From positions 2,629,501 through 2,693,500 of the forward strand of contig NZ_RBXO01000001.1 of NCBI RefSeq assembly GCF_003634935.1: 64,000 nucleotides of DNA, given 5' to 3'. This document shows positions 9,541-17,838 of this stretch, in pieces; the stretch's first letter is position 1; the number at the start of each line of letters is the position of its first letter. This DNA is from Saccharothrix australiensis. GTDB lineage: Bacteria; Actinomycetota; Actinomycetes; Mycobacteriales; Pseudonocardiaceae. The translations under genes were made by a program, and so were the position numbers. The notes beneath the pieces were generated by a model, which had not been told where the DNA came from, searched no databases, and was given only the letters and a program-made list of their open reading frames with translations.

Positions 9541-10908
9541 GTGAAGAAGTTCCTGCTCTCCGAACAGGAAATGCCCACCCAGTGGTACAACATCCTGCCC
9601 GACCTGCCCAAGCCGCTCCAGCCGCCGCTGCACCCAGCGACCCACGAGCCGATCGGGGCCGAGGACCTCCGGCCTCTGCTGCCCGACGCGATCATCGCGC
9701 AGGAGTTCAGCCCGGAGCGCTGGATCGACATCCCCGACGAGGTGCGCGACGCCTACCGGATGTGGCGGCCGTCGCCGCTGTACCGGGCGGACCGGCTGGA
9801 GAAGGCGCTCGACACGCCCGCGAAGATCTACTTCAAGTACGAGGCCGTCTCGCCCGCCGGGTCGCACAAGCCGAACACCGCTGTGCCGCAGGCGTTCTAC
9901 AGCGCTCGGGAGGGCGTGCGGCGGCTGACCACGGAGACCGGCGCGGGGCAGTGGGGTTCCGCGCTGTCCTTCGCGGGCGGCCTGTTCGGCGTCGACGTCA
10001 CCGTGTACATGGTGCGGGCGTCGTACGACCAGAAGCCGCACCGCCGGTCGCTGATGCGCACGTGGGGCGGCGAGGTGTTCGCCTCGCCCAGCACCCGCAC
10101 GGCCGCGGGGCGCGCGATCCTGGCCGAGTCGCCGGACTCGCCGGGCAGCCTCGGCATGGCGATCAGCGAGGCGGTGGAGGACGCGCTCGCCCACGACGAC
10201 ACCAAGTACGCGCTGGGCTCGGCGCTGAACCACGTGGTGCTGCACCAGACCGTCATCGGCCTGGAGGCCAAGCGCCAGTTGGAGATGGCGGGCGACTACC
10301 CGGACGTCGTGGTCGGCTGCGTGGGCGGCGGCTCGAACTACGCGGGCCTCACGTACCCGTTCCTCGCCGACGCGCTCACCGGCGTGCGCACCGGCACGCG
10401 GTTCGTCGCGGCCGAGCCCGCCGCGTGCCCGACCCTGACCAGGGGCAAGCTCACCTACGACTACCCCGACACGGCCGGTCTCGGCCCGCTGCTGCACATG
10501 CGCACCCTGGGCCACGGCTTCATCCCGCCGCCCATCCACGCGGGCGGCCTGCGCTTCCACGGCGACGCGCCGACGCTGTGCCTGCTGCACGACGAGGGCT
10601 ACGTCGAGGCGCGGGCGTACCGGCAGAGCGAGGTGTTCACCGAGGCGGTGCGGTTCGCGCGCACCGAGGGCTTCGTCATGGCGCCCGAGTCGTCGCACGC
10701 GCTGCGCGGCGCGGTGGAGGAGGCGCTGGCGGCCAAGGAGGCGGGCGAGGCGCGCACCATCCTGTTCGGGTTCTCCGGGCACGGCAACTTCGACATGGGC
10801 GCGTTCGACGCGTTCCTGGCCGGCCGGTTGGAGGACCACGAGCTGCCGCAGGAGCAGATCGACGCGGCGCTGGCGGCGCTGCCGAGGGTGGGCGCGCCGA
10901 CGGCGTGA
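9541..10908 (+). CDS. trpB: TrpB-like PLP-dependent enzyme (TrpB2 type tryptophan synthase beta)
   Basis: A 455-residue PLP enzyme of the TrpB2 branch, which makes tryptophan from indole and serine and may act without a TrpA partner. The PLP lysine is K110 in [11 protein letters not shown], the phosphate-binding loop is [11 protein letters not shown], and the C-terminal [17 protein letters not shown] is typical of TrpB2. GTG 9541 has GAGGGGA about 9 nt upstream; the frame extends upstream, but that part is arginine-rich shadow. The gene is monocistronic here, away from any trp operon, which is common for trpB2 and suggests indole salvage rather than the main pathway. Family assignment is strong; the physiological role is inferred. 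Confidence 0.9.
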   Translation: MKKFLLSEQEMPTQWYNILPDLPKPLQPPLHPATHEPIGAEDLRPLLPDAIIAQEFSPERWIDIPDEVRDAYRMWRPSPLYRADRLEKALDTPAKIYFKYEAVSPAGSHKPNTAVPQAFYSAREGVRRLTTETGAGQWGSALSFAGGLFGVDVTVYMVRASYDQKPHRRSLMRTWGGEVFASPSTRTAAGRAILAESPDSPGSLGMAISEAVEDALAHDDTKYALGSALNHVVLHQTVIGLEAKRQLEMAGDYPDVVVGCVGGGSNYAGLTYPFLADALTGVRTGTRFVAAEPAACPTLTRGKLTYDYPDTAGLGPLLHMRTLGHGFIPPPIHAGGLRFHGDAPTLCLLHDEGYVEARAYRQSEVFTEAVRFARTEGFVMAPESSHALRGAVEEALAAKEAGEARTILFGFSGHGNFDMGAFDAFLAGRLEDHELPQEQIDAALAALPRVGAPTA

Positions 10909-10929
10909 GGCGGCGGGTGCGGTGACCGG

Positions 10930-10959
10930 CCCGCGCGGTCCGGGTCGGGACCGCGCGGG
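10930..10959. terminator. Bidirectional terminator hairpin 1
   Basis: CCCGCGCGGTCC (10930-10941) and GGACCGCGCGGG (10948-10959) form a perfect 12-bp stem with a 6-nt loop, just after the trpB2 stop and before the convergent response regulator. Confidence 0.75.
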
Positions 10960-10988
10960 ACGACCGGGACCTGCGCCCGGATCGCCGC

Positions 10989-11026
10989 GCGTCACGGGCG
11001 GCCGACGTGCCGGCCGCCCGTGACGC
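10989..11026. terminator. Bidirectional terminator hairpin 2
   Basis: GCGTCACGGGCGGCC (10989-11003) and its exact complement (11012-11026) form a 15-bp stem with an 8-nt loop between the convergent trpB2 and response regulator genes. Together with the hairpin at 10930 it makes a double insulator. Confidence 0.8.
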
Positions 11027-11052
11027 GGCGTCGCCCGGTTCGCGTGGCGTCG

Positions 11053-11721
11053 TCAGCCCGGCCCCGGCGCCGCGTCGGTCAACTCGCCCACGGTGATCAG
11101 GCCCGCCTCGTAGGCGTAGGCGACGGCGCTCGCCCGGTTGGGCAGGCGCAGCTTGCGCAGCAGGTTCTGCACGTGGAACTTCACCGTGCTCTCGGTCAGC
11201 GACAGCCGCCGGGCCATCTCCGAGTTGGTCTGCCCGCACACGAGCAGCCGGAGCACGTCGGTCTCCCGCCGGGTGATCCGCTGCGCGGCGGGCCGGCCCA
11301 CCGGCGCGAGCGACCCCGCGTGGTCGGGGCAGGGCGCGAACCCGTAGCCGGCGGCCAGCATCCGCACCGCGCCGAGGAACTCGTCCGGCCCCGACGACGG
11401 AGACAGCACGCCGAGGCGCGGCGCGTCCGGCAGCGCCCGGCCGGCCACGTGGTCGTCGACGACGAGGACGCCGGCCGACGGCCTGGCGTCCAGGAACCGG
11501 CGGGCGGCGGCGGTCGGGCGCGGCACGTCCGCGAGCGCGCCGATCACCACCACGTCCGGCAGGTCGAGCGTGTGCCGGAGGAGGTCGTCGAAGGTGTCCG
11601 CCTGGTGGGTCACCTCGATGCCGGCGGCTTCTTCGAGAATCTTTCGCATTCCGACCCGGAAAAGCGTTCTCCGCTCCGCGAGCACAATCCGCGTGCGCTT
11701 TCCGATGAGCGCGTCGTTCAC
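11053..11721 (-). CDS. Orphan LuxR-type response regulator with degenerate receiver
   Basis: About 222 residues with a C-terminal LuxR DNA-binding domain (RITRRETDVLRLLVCGQTNS through TVKFHVQNLLRKLRL). The N-terminal domain aligns with NarL receivers but lacks the phosphorylation chemistry: the acidic pair is replaced (IVLAERRTLFRVG) and the acceptor Asp position reads VVVIGALAD, with Gly where Asp is expected. It should therefore be phosphorylation-independent, like other atypical actinobacterial regulators, and no kinase lies nearby. Start: GTG 11721 (VNDALIGKRTRIV) is preferred; TTG 11736 is in frame. The spacing from GGAG to GTG is short, so the start is uncertain. Confidence 0.82.
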   Translation of the reverse strand: MNDALIGKRTRIVLAERRTLFRVGMRKILEEAAGIEVTHQADTFDDLLRHTLDLPDVVVIGALADVPRPTAAARRFLDARPSAGVLVVDDHVAGRALPDAPRLGVLSPSSGPDEFLGAVRMLAAGYGFAPCPDHAGSLAPVGRPAAQRITRRETDVLRLLVCGQTNSEMARRLSLTESTVKFHVQNLLRKLRLPNRASAVAYAYEAGLITVGELTDAAPGPG

Positions 11722-12267
11722 AGCTCCGGCCCCCAAGCCTGGTCTGCGTGCGATGGCGCCGCGACAGGCGTGGCGATCGGCGGGAATGCGATCGGCGGGC
11801 GCCCGCGACGGCCTCGGCGGTCCCGGCCGCGCGGTCCGCCCGCCGCCGTGCGACGGAGACCGCGTGCGGCCGGTCAGTGTCCGGTTGTCCTGCGCCGACC
11901 GCAGGTCCGGCCGGACGGGACGAGCCCGGCGCGCCGGTGCGGCGACGCCCGGTGGCGCGCGGCTGCCGGTGATTCGGTGACCGTGGTGGCGTCGTCCATC
12001 GTGCCCCCAGTTCCCCAGTTCCCCGCGGATTGCCCACCGCGGGGCGATTCCCCCGTGCGGGCTCGATGGTTCACGTTTAGCACGATCAACTCAACCCGCG
12101 TCCGGAGATTGCGCCGAACGGTGGACGAGGTCGCGGCTCGGACCGCATTGGCGATGCGATTCCCCGAAGTGCCGGCACCTCGTCCGGCGGCCTCGCCGGG
12201 GATCGTGCGGCCACCCGTCGCCCCGTGTCCCGCTGCCCGGCGCGGCGGACCGCAGGCGGGCGGCGGT
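11722..12267. other. Gene-poor region upstream of the orphan regulator
   Basis: About 545 bp with no convincing gene. A 41-codon minus-strand frame (ATG 11999 to stop 11874, MDDATTVTESPAAARHRA...) starts after GGGGG but is arginine-rich with no recognisable features, so I do not call it. Around 12070-12100 is a less GC-rich patch containing TTGAGTTGATC on the minus strand that may hold the regulator's promoter. Confidence 0.4.
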
Positions 12268-13170
12268 TCAGGGGTTGAAGGTGTCGTGGATCGCGGCGTC
12301 GAGCGCGCCGCGTGCGCCCGTGCCGACGAACAGCTCGCGCAGCAGCAGGTCGGGCAGGTGGCGGGGGGCGAGGCCCGGTTCCCTGCCGGACACCGCGTAG
12401 GCGACGCCGGACAGGACCAGGGCGGCGCGCAGCGCGGCGGGGTGCAGCGCGCGGACGCGCCGGTGACCACCGGTGGCCGACGCGACGCGGGCGATCATCT
12501 CCCGCCACGTCAGGTTCTCCTCGGCCACCGGCAGGTCCGCGCCGGACGCCGCCTCCAGCGCCTCCACCGCCACCTCGCCGACCCGGCGTGCGCTGGTCGC
12601 GGCGGTGCCGCCCGGCGGCGCGGCCAGCGGCGCGCGGGAACGCGCCCACCGCGCCAGCGGCGTCGACCAGGTGGGCACGCGGTCGCCGGCGCGGCCGAAC
12701 ACGAACGGCAGCTCCAGCACGGCCACCGGGAACCCGGCCGCCTCCCGCGCGACACGGGCCTGCGCGACGCGGCTGCGGATGTAGGGGTGGCGCGCCGCGA
12801 GCCGCCATTCCGGGTGCTCGCGGTGGAAGTGGGTGAAGTAGGAGCCGAGCACCACGCCGCGGGTGGCGCCCTCCGCGCGGGCGGCGGCGAAGAGGGCGGC
12901 CACGGGCGCCACGTTGCCCCGGTGGAAGGCCGGGTACGCGGGTCCGCGCGGCACCTCGCGGTCGTCCACGCCGGCGGCGAACACCACGCCGTCGTGGCCT
13001 GCCAGCAGCGGGCGCAGGTCCGCCGGGGTCGCGGTGGTCGCGTCGAGGGCGTGGTCCACGCCCTCGCGGGCGGTGCGGGCGACGGTGGTCGCGACGTGCC
13101 CGCGCAACCGGAGCCGCGCCACGACGTGCTGCCCGACCAGACCGCTCGCGCCCACGACGAGAATCCTCAT
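12268..13170 (-). CDS. NAD-dependent epimerase/dehydratase family protein
   Basis: A 300-residue Rossmann-fold protein of the extended/atypical SDR group. The glycine-rich dinucleotide motif is at the very N-terminus (MRILVVGASGLVGQHVVARL), followed by DGVVFAAGVDD (NNAG-like position) and GVVLGSYFTHFHREHPEW. A canonical YxxxK is not obvious; HPYIRSRVAQARVAREAAG occupies the region, so it may be an atypical (NmrA/DUF-like) member. The ATG at 13170 places the nucleotide motif at residue ~3, as expected. It is downstream of nothing and transcribed alone toward the orphan regulator. Substrate unknown. Confidence 0.75.
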   Translation of the reverse strand: MRILVVGASGLVGQHVVARLRLRGHVATTVARTAREGVDHALDATTATPADLRPLLAGHDGVVFAAGVDDREVPRGPAYPAFHRGNVAPVAALFAAARAEGATRGVVLGSYFTHFHREHPEWRLAARHPYIRSRVAQARVAREAAGFPVAVLELPFVFGRAGDRVPTWSTPLARWARSRAPLAAPPGGTAATSARRVGEVAVEALEAASGADLPVAEENLTWREMIARVASATGGHRRVRALHPAALRAALVLSGVAYAVSGREPGLAPRHLPDLLLRELFVGTGARGALDAAIHDTFNP

Positions 13171-13411
13171 GGGGCGATCATGCCGCGCCCGCACCGCACC
13201 GCGCGGCCGGCCCGGAACGCGCCCGGCTCGCCGGCCCGGCCGAGCCGGGGGCGCCGGGAACCGACCGGACCGCGGGCACCCGACGTGTGCGGGCCGCCCG
13301 TCCACGCCTGCCTGCGCAACCCCTGGCACGCGCACCGCCGACCGGTCGCGGCGGGCGGGATGTCCTGCGACGATGTGGCCGTCGACCCGGAGGAGCCCGA
13401 AGGAGGACGCG

Positions 13412-13825
13412 GTGGCCTCGCGACTGAACCCGTACATCAGCTTCGCCGGCGACGCCCGCGAGGCGATGGAGTTCTACCAGGGCGTCTTCGGCGGCAGGCT
13501 GACGCTGAGCACGTACGGCGAACTCGGCTCGCCGGACGCGCCCGAGGCGCACCAGATCATGCACGGGATGCTGGAGACGCCCGGTGGTTACACGATCATG
13601 GGCGCGGACACGCCGCCCGGCATGTCGCACCACCCCGGCGACAACATCACCATCAGCCTCAGCGGCGACGACGGCGACGAGCTGCGCGGTTACTGGGACC
13701 AGCTCTCCGCCGACGGCCAGGTGACCGTCCCGCTGGAGAAGCAGATGTGGGGTGACGAGTTCGGCGCGTGCGTGGACCGGTTCGGCATCTCCTGGATGGT
13801 CAACATCGGGCAGCCGCAGGAGTGA
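13412..13825 (+). CDS. VOC family (PhnB/glyoxalase-like) protein
   Basis: A 137-residue vicinal-oxygen-chelate protein of the PhnB/YdcE type. Hallmarks: LNPYISFAGDAREAMEFYQG at the N-terminus, HQIMHGMLETPGGYTIMGAD in the middle and MWGDEFGACVDRFGISWMVN at the end. GTG 13412 is set by AGGAGG at 13401-13406. These proteins bind small molecules or metals, and some act as dioxygenases or resistance proteins. This one is monocistronic, ending before a hairpin at 13842. Exact substrate not predictable. Confidence 0.87.
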   Translation: MASRLNPYISFAGDAREAMEFYQGVFGGRLTLSTYGELGSPDAPEAHQIMHGMLETPGGYTIMGADTPPGMSHHPGDNITISLSGDDGDELRGYWDQLSADGQVTVPLEKQMWGDEFGACVDRFGISWMVNIGQPQE

Positions 13826-13841
13826 CGCCCCTGGTCCCCCC

Positions 13842-13860
13842 GGCCGGCCGAGCGCCGGCC
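13842..13860 (+). terminator. Terminator hairpin after VOC gene
   Basis: GGCCGGC (13842-13848) pairs with GCCGGCC (13854-13860), 5-nt loop, 16 nt after the VOC stop codon. No U-tract. Confidence 0.55.
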
Positions 13861-14004
13861 ACCGCGGCGGCGCACCGGTCCGCGGCCGACGCGTCGCGCC
13901 CTTGAGCAGAGCATTCCGGGTCCTCGGTGCAACCCGGTGTCGTGCCCGGGCGTCTTGTCGGTAGGTTTGGCCGAACCGGCTTGGGATTCGCTTGGGGGAA
14001 ACCG

Positions 14005-15012
14005 TTGTCCAAACAAGTGTTGTCGCGCGGTCTCGGGCTGGTGCTGGTGCTCACCGTCGCCCAGGCGTGCACGTCCGGCGCGCAGCCGGCCGCCAACCCC
14101 GAACTCGCGCCCCGCGGCACGACCCTGACCACGGCGAAACCGACCCGCCAGGACCTGGCCAACAAGGTCAGCCTCACCGGCAAGGTCACCATGAACCCGT
14201 ACTTCGGGATCACCGCTCCGGTCGCCGGGCAGGTGCGCTACCTCGACGTCCCCGAGGCGAAGAGCACGCCGACCAAGCCGACCCGCGTCGCCACCGTGTG
14301 GGCCGACGGGCTGCCCAACCACGTCGAGGTCCCCGCCGGCGCGACGTTCGGCGGCCGGCTGGTCGACGACAGGTCGACGGTGACCGCCGGGATGCCCGTC
14401 GTGTCGGCCAAGTACGCCGGGTACGGCATCGTCGCCGAGATCAACGGCGAGCAGGCGTACCAGATCTCCGACGCCGCGCAGGGCACGATCCAGGCGCAGA
14501 TCAAGAACGGGCCCGGTCCGTTCGCCTGCGCGCTGCTCGGCACGATCGCGGCGCTGCCGGCCGGCACGGTGCCCGCGCCGCCGCCCGCGCAGGAGCAGCC
14601 GCAGGACCGGGGCGAGGACAAGCCGGCGACGCCGACCGGCCGGCCGGAGCCGCCGGTCGAGCGGCCGGGCGGGTCGTCCGAGCCGACCGGGCTGCGGCTG
14701 GTGTGCACCGCGCCCGACGAGGTGAAGCTGATCAACGGGGCCGGCGCGACCCTGGAGGTCGTCACCGCCAACGCCCGCGACGCGCTGGTCGTTCCGGTCG
14801 AGGCGGTCGCGGGCGGGCACGGCAAGGGCAAGGTCGACGTGGTCGGCGCGGACGGCAGCCGCCGGACCACGGACGTCGTGCTCGGCCTCACCGACGGCAA
14901 GGTGGTCGAGGTCAAGGAGGGCCTGACCGGCGAGGAGACGCTGGCCGTGCCGGGCCCCGACCTGCCGCGCGCGCCGGACGCGCAGGGCACGCCAGGGACG
15001 GGGACGCGATGA
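14005..15012 (+). CDS. Lipoprotein adaptor of a MacAB-like ABC system
   Basis: A 335-residue putative lipoprotein. TTG 14005 is chosen because GGGGGAA ends 4 nt before it. The N-terminus SRGLGLVLVLTVAQACTSGA has a hydrophobic stretch ending in a Cys (VAQAC), a plausible lipobox. Residues ~45-115 (DLANKVSLTGKVTMNPYFGI) and the C-terminal DALVVPVEAVAGGHGKGKVD through TDGKVVEVKEGL resemble the beta-barrel and membrane-proximal domains of HlyD/MacA-type adaptor proteins. In between is a Pro/Glu-rich linker. It overlaps the next ATPase gene by 4 nt, then a MacB-like permease follows. The trio probably exports or remodels something at the envelope; the substrate is unknown. Confidence 0.78.
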   Translation: MSKQVLSRGLGLVLVLTVAQACTSGAQPAANPELAPRGTTLTTAKPTRQDLANKVSLTGKVTMNPYFGITAPVAGQVRYLDVPEAKSTPTKPTRVATVWADGLPNHVEVPAGATFGGRLVDDRSTVTAGMPVVSAKYAGYGIVAEINGEQAYQISDAAQGTIQAQIKNGPGPFACALLGTIAALPAGTVPAPPPAQEQPQDRGEDKPATPTGRPEPPVERPGGSSEPTGLRLVCTAPDEVKLINGAGATLEVVTANARDALVVPVEAVAGGHGKGKVDVVGADGSRRTTDVVLGLTDGKVVEVKEGLTGEETLAVPGPDLPRAPDAQGTPGTGTR

Positions 15013-15887
15013 CGCCGCCCCGCTACGAGGCCGCGGCGACGCCACCGGTGGACGGGTACGCGCCGCCGCCACCCGGCGCACCGGCGGCGCGGCCCGGAGC
15101 CGGGTTCCCGGTGGCGCCGCCCGGAGCGGGCGCACCCGCCGCGCCGCTCCGCGACGGTGCCGCGGCGCCGCTCCGCGACGGTGCCGCGGCGACGCCGCTG
15201 ATCCGGCTCTCCGGCATCACGAAGACCCTCAAGGGCCAGGAACAGCCGCGCACCATCCTGGCCGGCGTGGACCTGACCGTCCACAGCGGAGACAGCGTCG
15301 CCATCCTGGGCCGCTCGGGTTCGGGCAAGAGCACCCTGCTCAGCGTCATCGGCCTGTTCGACCGTCCCGACGACGGGCAGTACCTGTTGGGCGAGCGGGA
15401 CATCACGCGCATCGCCGAGCGCAAGGCCGCCGCGCTGCGCAGCGCCGAGTTCGGCTTCGTGTTCCAGCGCTTCTTCCTCCTCAAGCACCTCACCGCCGCG
15501 CAGAACGTGGCGATGGCGCTGGTCAACGGCCAGGGCTGGCTGCCGCGCCGCAAGCGCCGGGCGAAGGTGCTCGCCGCGCTGGACCGGGTCGGCATCGCGC
15601 ACCTGGCCAAGCACAAGCCGCCCCGGCTGTCCGGCGGCGAGCAGCAGCGGGTCGCGATCGCGCGGGCGCTGGTGCGCGAACCCAGGGTGCTGCTGGCCGA
15701 CGAGCCGACCGGCGCGCTGGACACGGACACCGGGAACCTGGTGGTGGAGGCGTTGTTGTCGACGACCGCGCAGGGGTGCGGACTCGTGCTGGTCACCCAC
15801 GACCGCGACCACGCGGCGAAGATGGGCCGGGTGCTGCGGCTGTCGGACGGCCTGCTCGCCCCGGCCGGCGAGCGGGTGGTCGCGTGA
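15009..15887 (+). CDS. ABC transporter ATP-binding protein (MacB/LolD type)
   Basis: A 292-residue ATPase. Walker A is GRSGSGKST, the Q-loop is FGFVFQRFFLLKHLTAAQNV, the signature LSGGEQQRVAIARALV, Walker B VLLADEPTGALD and the H-loop VTHDRDHA, the pattern of the MacB/LolD/FtsE branch. Residues 1-63 are an unusual Pro/Ala/Gly-rich extension not found in that family; it includes a tandem PLRDGAAA repeat encoded by a 24-bp duplication. ATG 15009 overlaps the adaptor stop (ATGA) and its own stop overlaps the permease start (GTGA), so the three proteins are made together. Confidence 0.9.
   Translation: MTPPRYEAAATPPVDGYAPPPPGAPAARPGAGFPVAPPGAGAPAAPLRDGAAAPLRDGAAATPLIRLSGITKTLKGQEQPRTILAGVDLTVHSGDSVAILGRSGSGKSTLLSVIGLFDRPDDGQYLLGERDITRIAERKAAALRSAEFGFVFQRFFLLKHLTAAQNVAMALVNGQGWLPRRKRRAKVLAALDRVGIAHLAKHKPPRLSGGEQQRVAIARALVREPRVLLADEPTGALDTDTGNLVVEALLSTTAQGCGLVLVTHDRDHAAKMGRVLRLSDGLLAPAGERVVA
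15141..15188 (+). repeat. 24-bp tandem duplication inside the ATPase gene
   Basis: Two identical 24-bp units (15141-15164 and 15165-15188, beginning GCGCCGCTCCGCGACGGTGC) encode the repeated octapeptide APLRDGAA in the N-terminal extension. The duplication is in frame and looks recent. Confidence 0.9.
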
Positions 15888-17188
15888 TCCGGCTGTCCGG
15901 GCGGCTGCGCTCGTCGCTGATCATCGGCGGCCAGGGCATCCGGGCGCGCAAGCTGCGCACGTTCCTGTCCATGATCAGCCTGTTCCTGGGCGTGCTCGCG
16001 GTGGTCGTGGTGCAGGCGGGCGAGGAGATCGCGAACCGCGCGCTGCTCGCGGACATCGAGATGTCGCAGGGCAAGGACGGCACCCGCCAGATGTACCTGG
16101 ACCCGAAGGGCGACACCGTCTCCACCGCGTTGGAGGTGCTCGCGGGCCGCTCCGACGCGGTGGCGATGACCAGCGTGCGGGCCATCATCGGCGAGCCCGG
16201 CGTCAAGCCGGTCAACGAGGGCGGCGGCCCCGTCGACCAGCCCGGCGGCGGGCGGAACTACACCTGCGACGACACGGGCTGCCGCGAGCTGCCCGGTGAC
16301 GACTCGCCGTCCGGGCAGGCCGTGGAGCTGCAACTGGTCGGCCTCAGCGGCGACGTGCGGGCGTTCCGGCCGTTCCGCGTGGAGTCGGGGCGGTGGCTGG
16401 AGTTCGACGGCGCGCCGTCGCTCGCGCCCCGGCTGGTGCTGAACAAGAAGGCGGCGGAGGCGTTCGCGCGCTACCGGGTGCCCGCCGAGATGCGGCTGGA
16501 CGGCGCGGCGGTCAACGCCACGCCGCGGTTCCTCGGGGTCGTGGAGGACGGCGGCTACTCGCCCGCCGCCTACGTGTGGACCGAGGAACTGGAGAACTGG
16601 CTGCCCGCCGGCGGGAGCGGCGCGAGCAGCGATCGGGGCGGTCCGGGGCTCCAGGTCATGATGGCCCCGACGGCCCACGAGGTCGAGCACACGCTGCGCG
16701 CGCGGTTGGTCGCGGCCGGCACGCCCGAGGAGCGCATCCACGTCAACACGGTCAACTCCCTGGAGCGCAGGTCGAACGAGCTGCGGCTGATCGGGCTGAT
16801 CTTCCTGGGCATGGCGGCGCTGGTGCTGCTGATCGGCGTCGCGGGCATCCTCAACGTCGGGCTCGCCACGGTGGGCGAGCGGGTCGAGGAGTTCGCGCTG
16901 CGCCGGGCCGTCGGCACGCCGCGCCTGCTGCTGGCGGGCATCGTGCTGGCGGAGACGCTGCTGACCGGGTTGCTGACGGCGGCGGCGGCCATCGGCGTGA
17001 GCGTGGTCGGGCTGCGCCTGGCGGCGACGGTGTTCGGCTCGCGGTTCCCGGCGCTACAGGAAGTCGCCTTCCCGTGGCAGGCGGGGGTCGCCGGGGTCGT
17101 GGCCGGCCTGGTGGCCGGTGTGCTGGGCGGCCTGGTGCCGGCACTGCGGGCGGCCCGCATCCCGATCGCGACCGTCATGCGGGCGTGA
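15884..17188 (+). CDS. ABC transporter permease (MacB/FtsX type)
   Basis: A 434-residue permease with the MacB architecture. TM1 is near the N-terminus (TFLSMISLFLGVLAVVVVQA), followed by an extracytoplasmic domain of about 250 residues and a FtsX domain with three C-terminal TMs (LIGLIFLGMAALVLLIGVAG, ETLLTGLLTAAAAIGVSVVG, AGVAGVVAGLVAGVLGGLVP). GERVEEFALRRAVGTPRLLL is the typical FtsX-domain loop. Two Cys (YTCDDTGCREL) in the external domain could pair. GTG 15884 overlaps the ATPase stop by 4 nt. It completes a three-gene tripartite-like exporter. In Gram-positive bacteria such sets handle peptides, lipoproteins or envelope signals; which applies here cannot be read from sequence. Confidence 0.9.
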   Translation: MIRLSGRLRSSLIIGGQGIRARKLRTFLSMISLFLGVLAVVVVQAGEEIANRALLADIEMSQGKDGTRQMYLDPKGDTVSTALEVLAGRSDAVAMTSVRAIIGEPGVKPVNEGGGPVDQPGGGRNYTCDDTGCRELPGDDSPSGQAVELQLVGLSGDVRAFRPFRVESGRWLEFDGAPSLAPRLVLNKKAAEAFARYRVPAEMRLDGAAVNATPRFLGVVEDGGYSPAAYVWTEELENWLPAGGSGASSDRGGPGLQVMMAPTAHEVEHTLRARLVAAGTPEERIHVNTVNSLERRSNELRLIGLIFLGMAALVLLIGVAGILNVGLATVGERVEEFALRRAVGTPRLLLAGIVLAETLLTGLLTAAAAIGVSVVGLRLAATVFGSRFPALQEVAFPWQAGVAGVVAGLVAGVLGGLVPALRAARIPIATVMRA

Positions 17189-17315
17189 TCTTCACGGACA
17201 GTTCTCTCCACCGGCGGCCCGTTCACTCGAACAGGTCGCATTCGGGACGGTGAGCCCGTCGACCGTGTATCTGTGGTGCGACGGAGCGTCCCTGTTCTGT
17301 GGGGGAGGACCGGTC

Positions 17316-17825
17316 ATGGACGATGTGGCTCGGCGGCGTGCGAAGCACGCGAGGCGGTTCGACATGTTCGACGCCAACGGCGACGGGGTGGTCCGGCAGC
17401 GGGACTTCGCGGGTGTCGCGGAGCGGCTGGTGCGGCGGTTCCGGCTGCCCGCGGACTCGATCGGCGCGGAGCGGATCAGGGCCGCCTACGAGATGTCGTG
17501 GCTGTCGCTGCTGGCGACCTGCGGCGGCGACGGCCGGGTGACGCGGGCGCGGTTCCTGGCCGCGCTCGCCACCACCGACCTCGCGTGCCGGATCGGCGAG
17601 GCGGACGCCGTCGCGATCCGGGAGTGCGGCGCGGTGGCGGACGGCGTGGTCGACATCGAGCACGTCGCGGAGGTCATCGTCGTGCTCGGCGCGCACCCCG
17701 GCGACGCGCCGGTGATCAGGGAGGCGCTGAAGCCGGACGGCACGCTGGTCCCGCTGGCCACCGTGCTGCGCCTGGTGTCGGGCTACCTGGTGGACGACGG
17801 CCCGTCCGGGCTGTACGGGCGCTGA
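17316..17825 (+). CDS. EF-hand calcium-binding protein
   Basis: A 169-residue cytoplasmic EF-hand protein of the actinobacterial calerythrin-like group. The first loop is canonical (MFDANGDGVVRQRDF, residues ~17-31: D-x-N-x-D-G-x-V-x-x-x-D). The second, CGGDGRVTRARF, is partly degenerate, and GAVADGVVDIEHVAEV may be a third. ATG 17316 follows GGGGGAGGA with good spacing. Ca2+ buffering or sensing is the family role. The gene converges on the ECF41 sigma factor; their stop codons share one small hairpin. Confidence 0.85.
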   Translation: MDDVARRRAKHARRFDMFDANGDGVVRQRDFAGVAERLVRRFRLPADSIGAERIRAAYEMSWLSLLATCGGDGRVTRARFLAALATTDLACRIGEADAVAIRECGAVADGVVDIEHVAEVIVVLGAHPGDAPVIREALKPDGTLVPLATVLRLVSGYLVDDGPSGLYGR

Positions 17826-17838
17826 CGCGGCCGTCAGC
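17821..17838. terminator. Hairpin made from both convergent stop codons
   Basis: GCTGACG (17821-17827) and CGTCAGC (17832-17838), 4-nt loop, contain the TGA of the EF-hand gene and, on the other strand, the TGA of the sigma factor. It may act as a very compact bidirectional terminator. Confidence 0.5.

Noticed and set aside
11641-11670. Another GAAAAGCGT sequence (in the orphan regulator gene)
   Set aside because: No inverted repeat flanks it and it is inside conserved coding sequence, so it is not a member of the hairpin family.
11874-11999. 41-codon minus-strand ORF after GGGGG
   Set aside because: Arg-rich, no similarity recognised, no codon-position signal distinguishing it from shadow.
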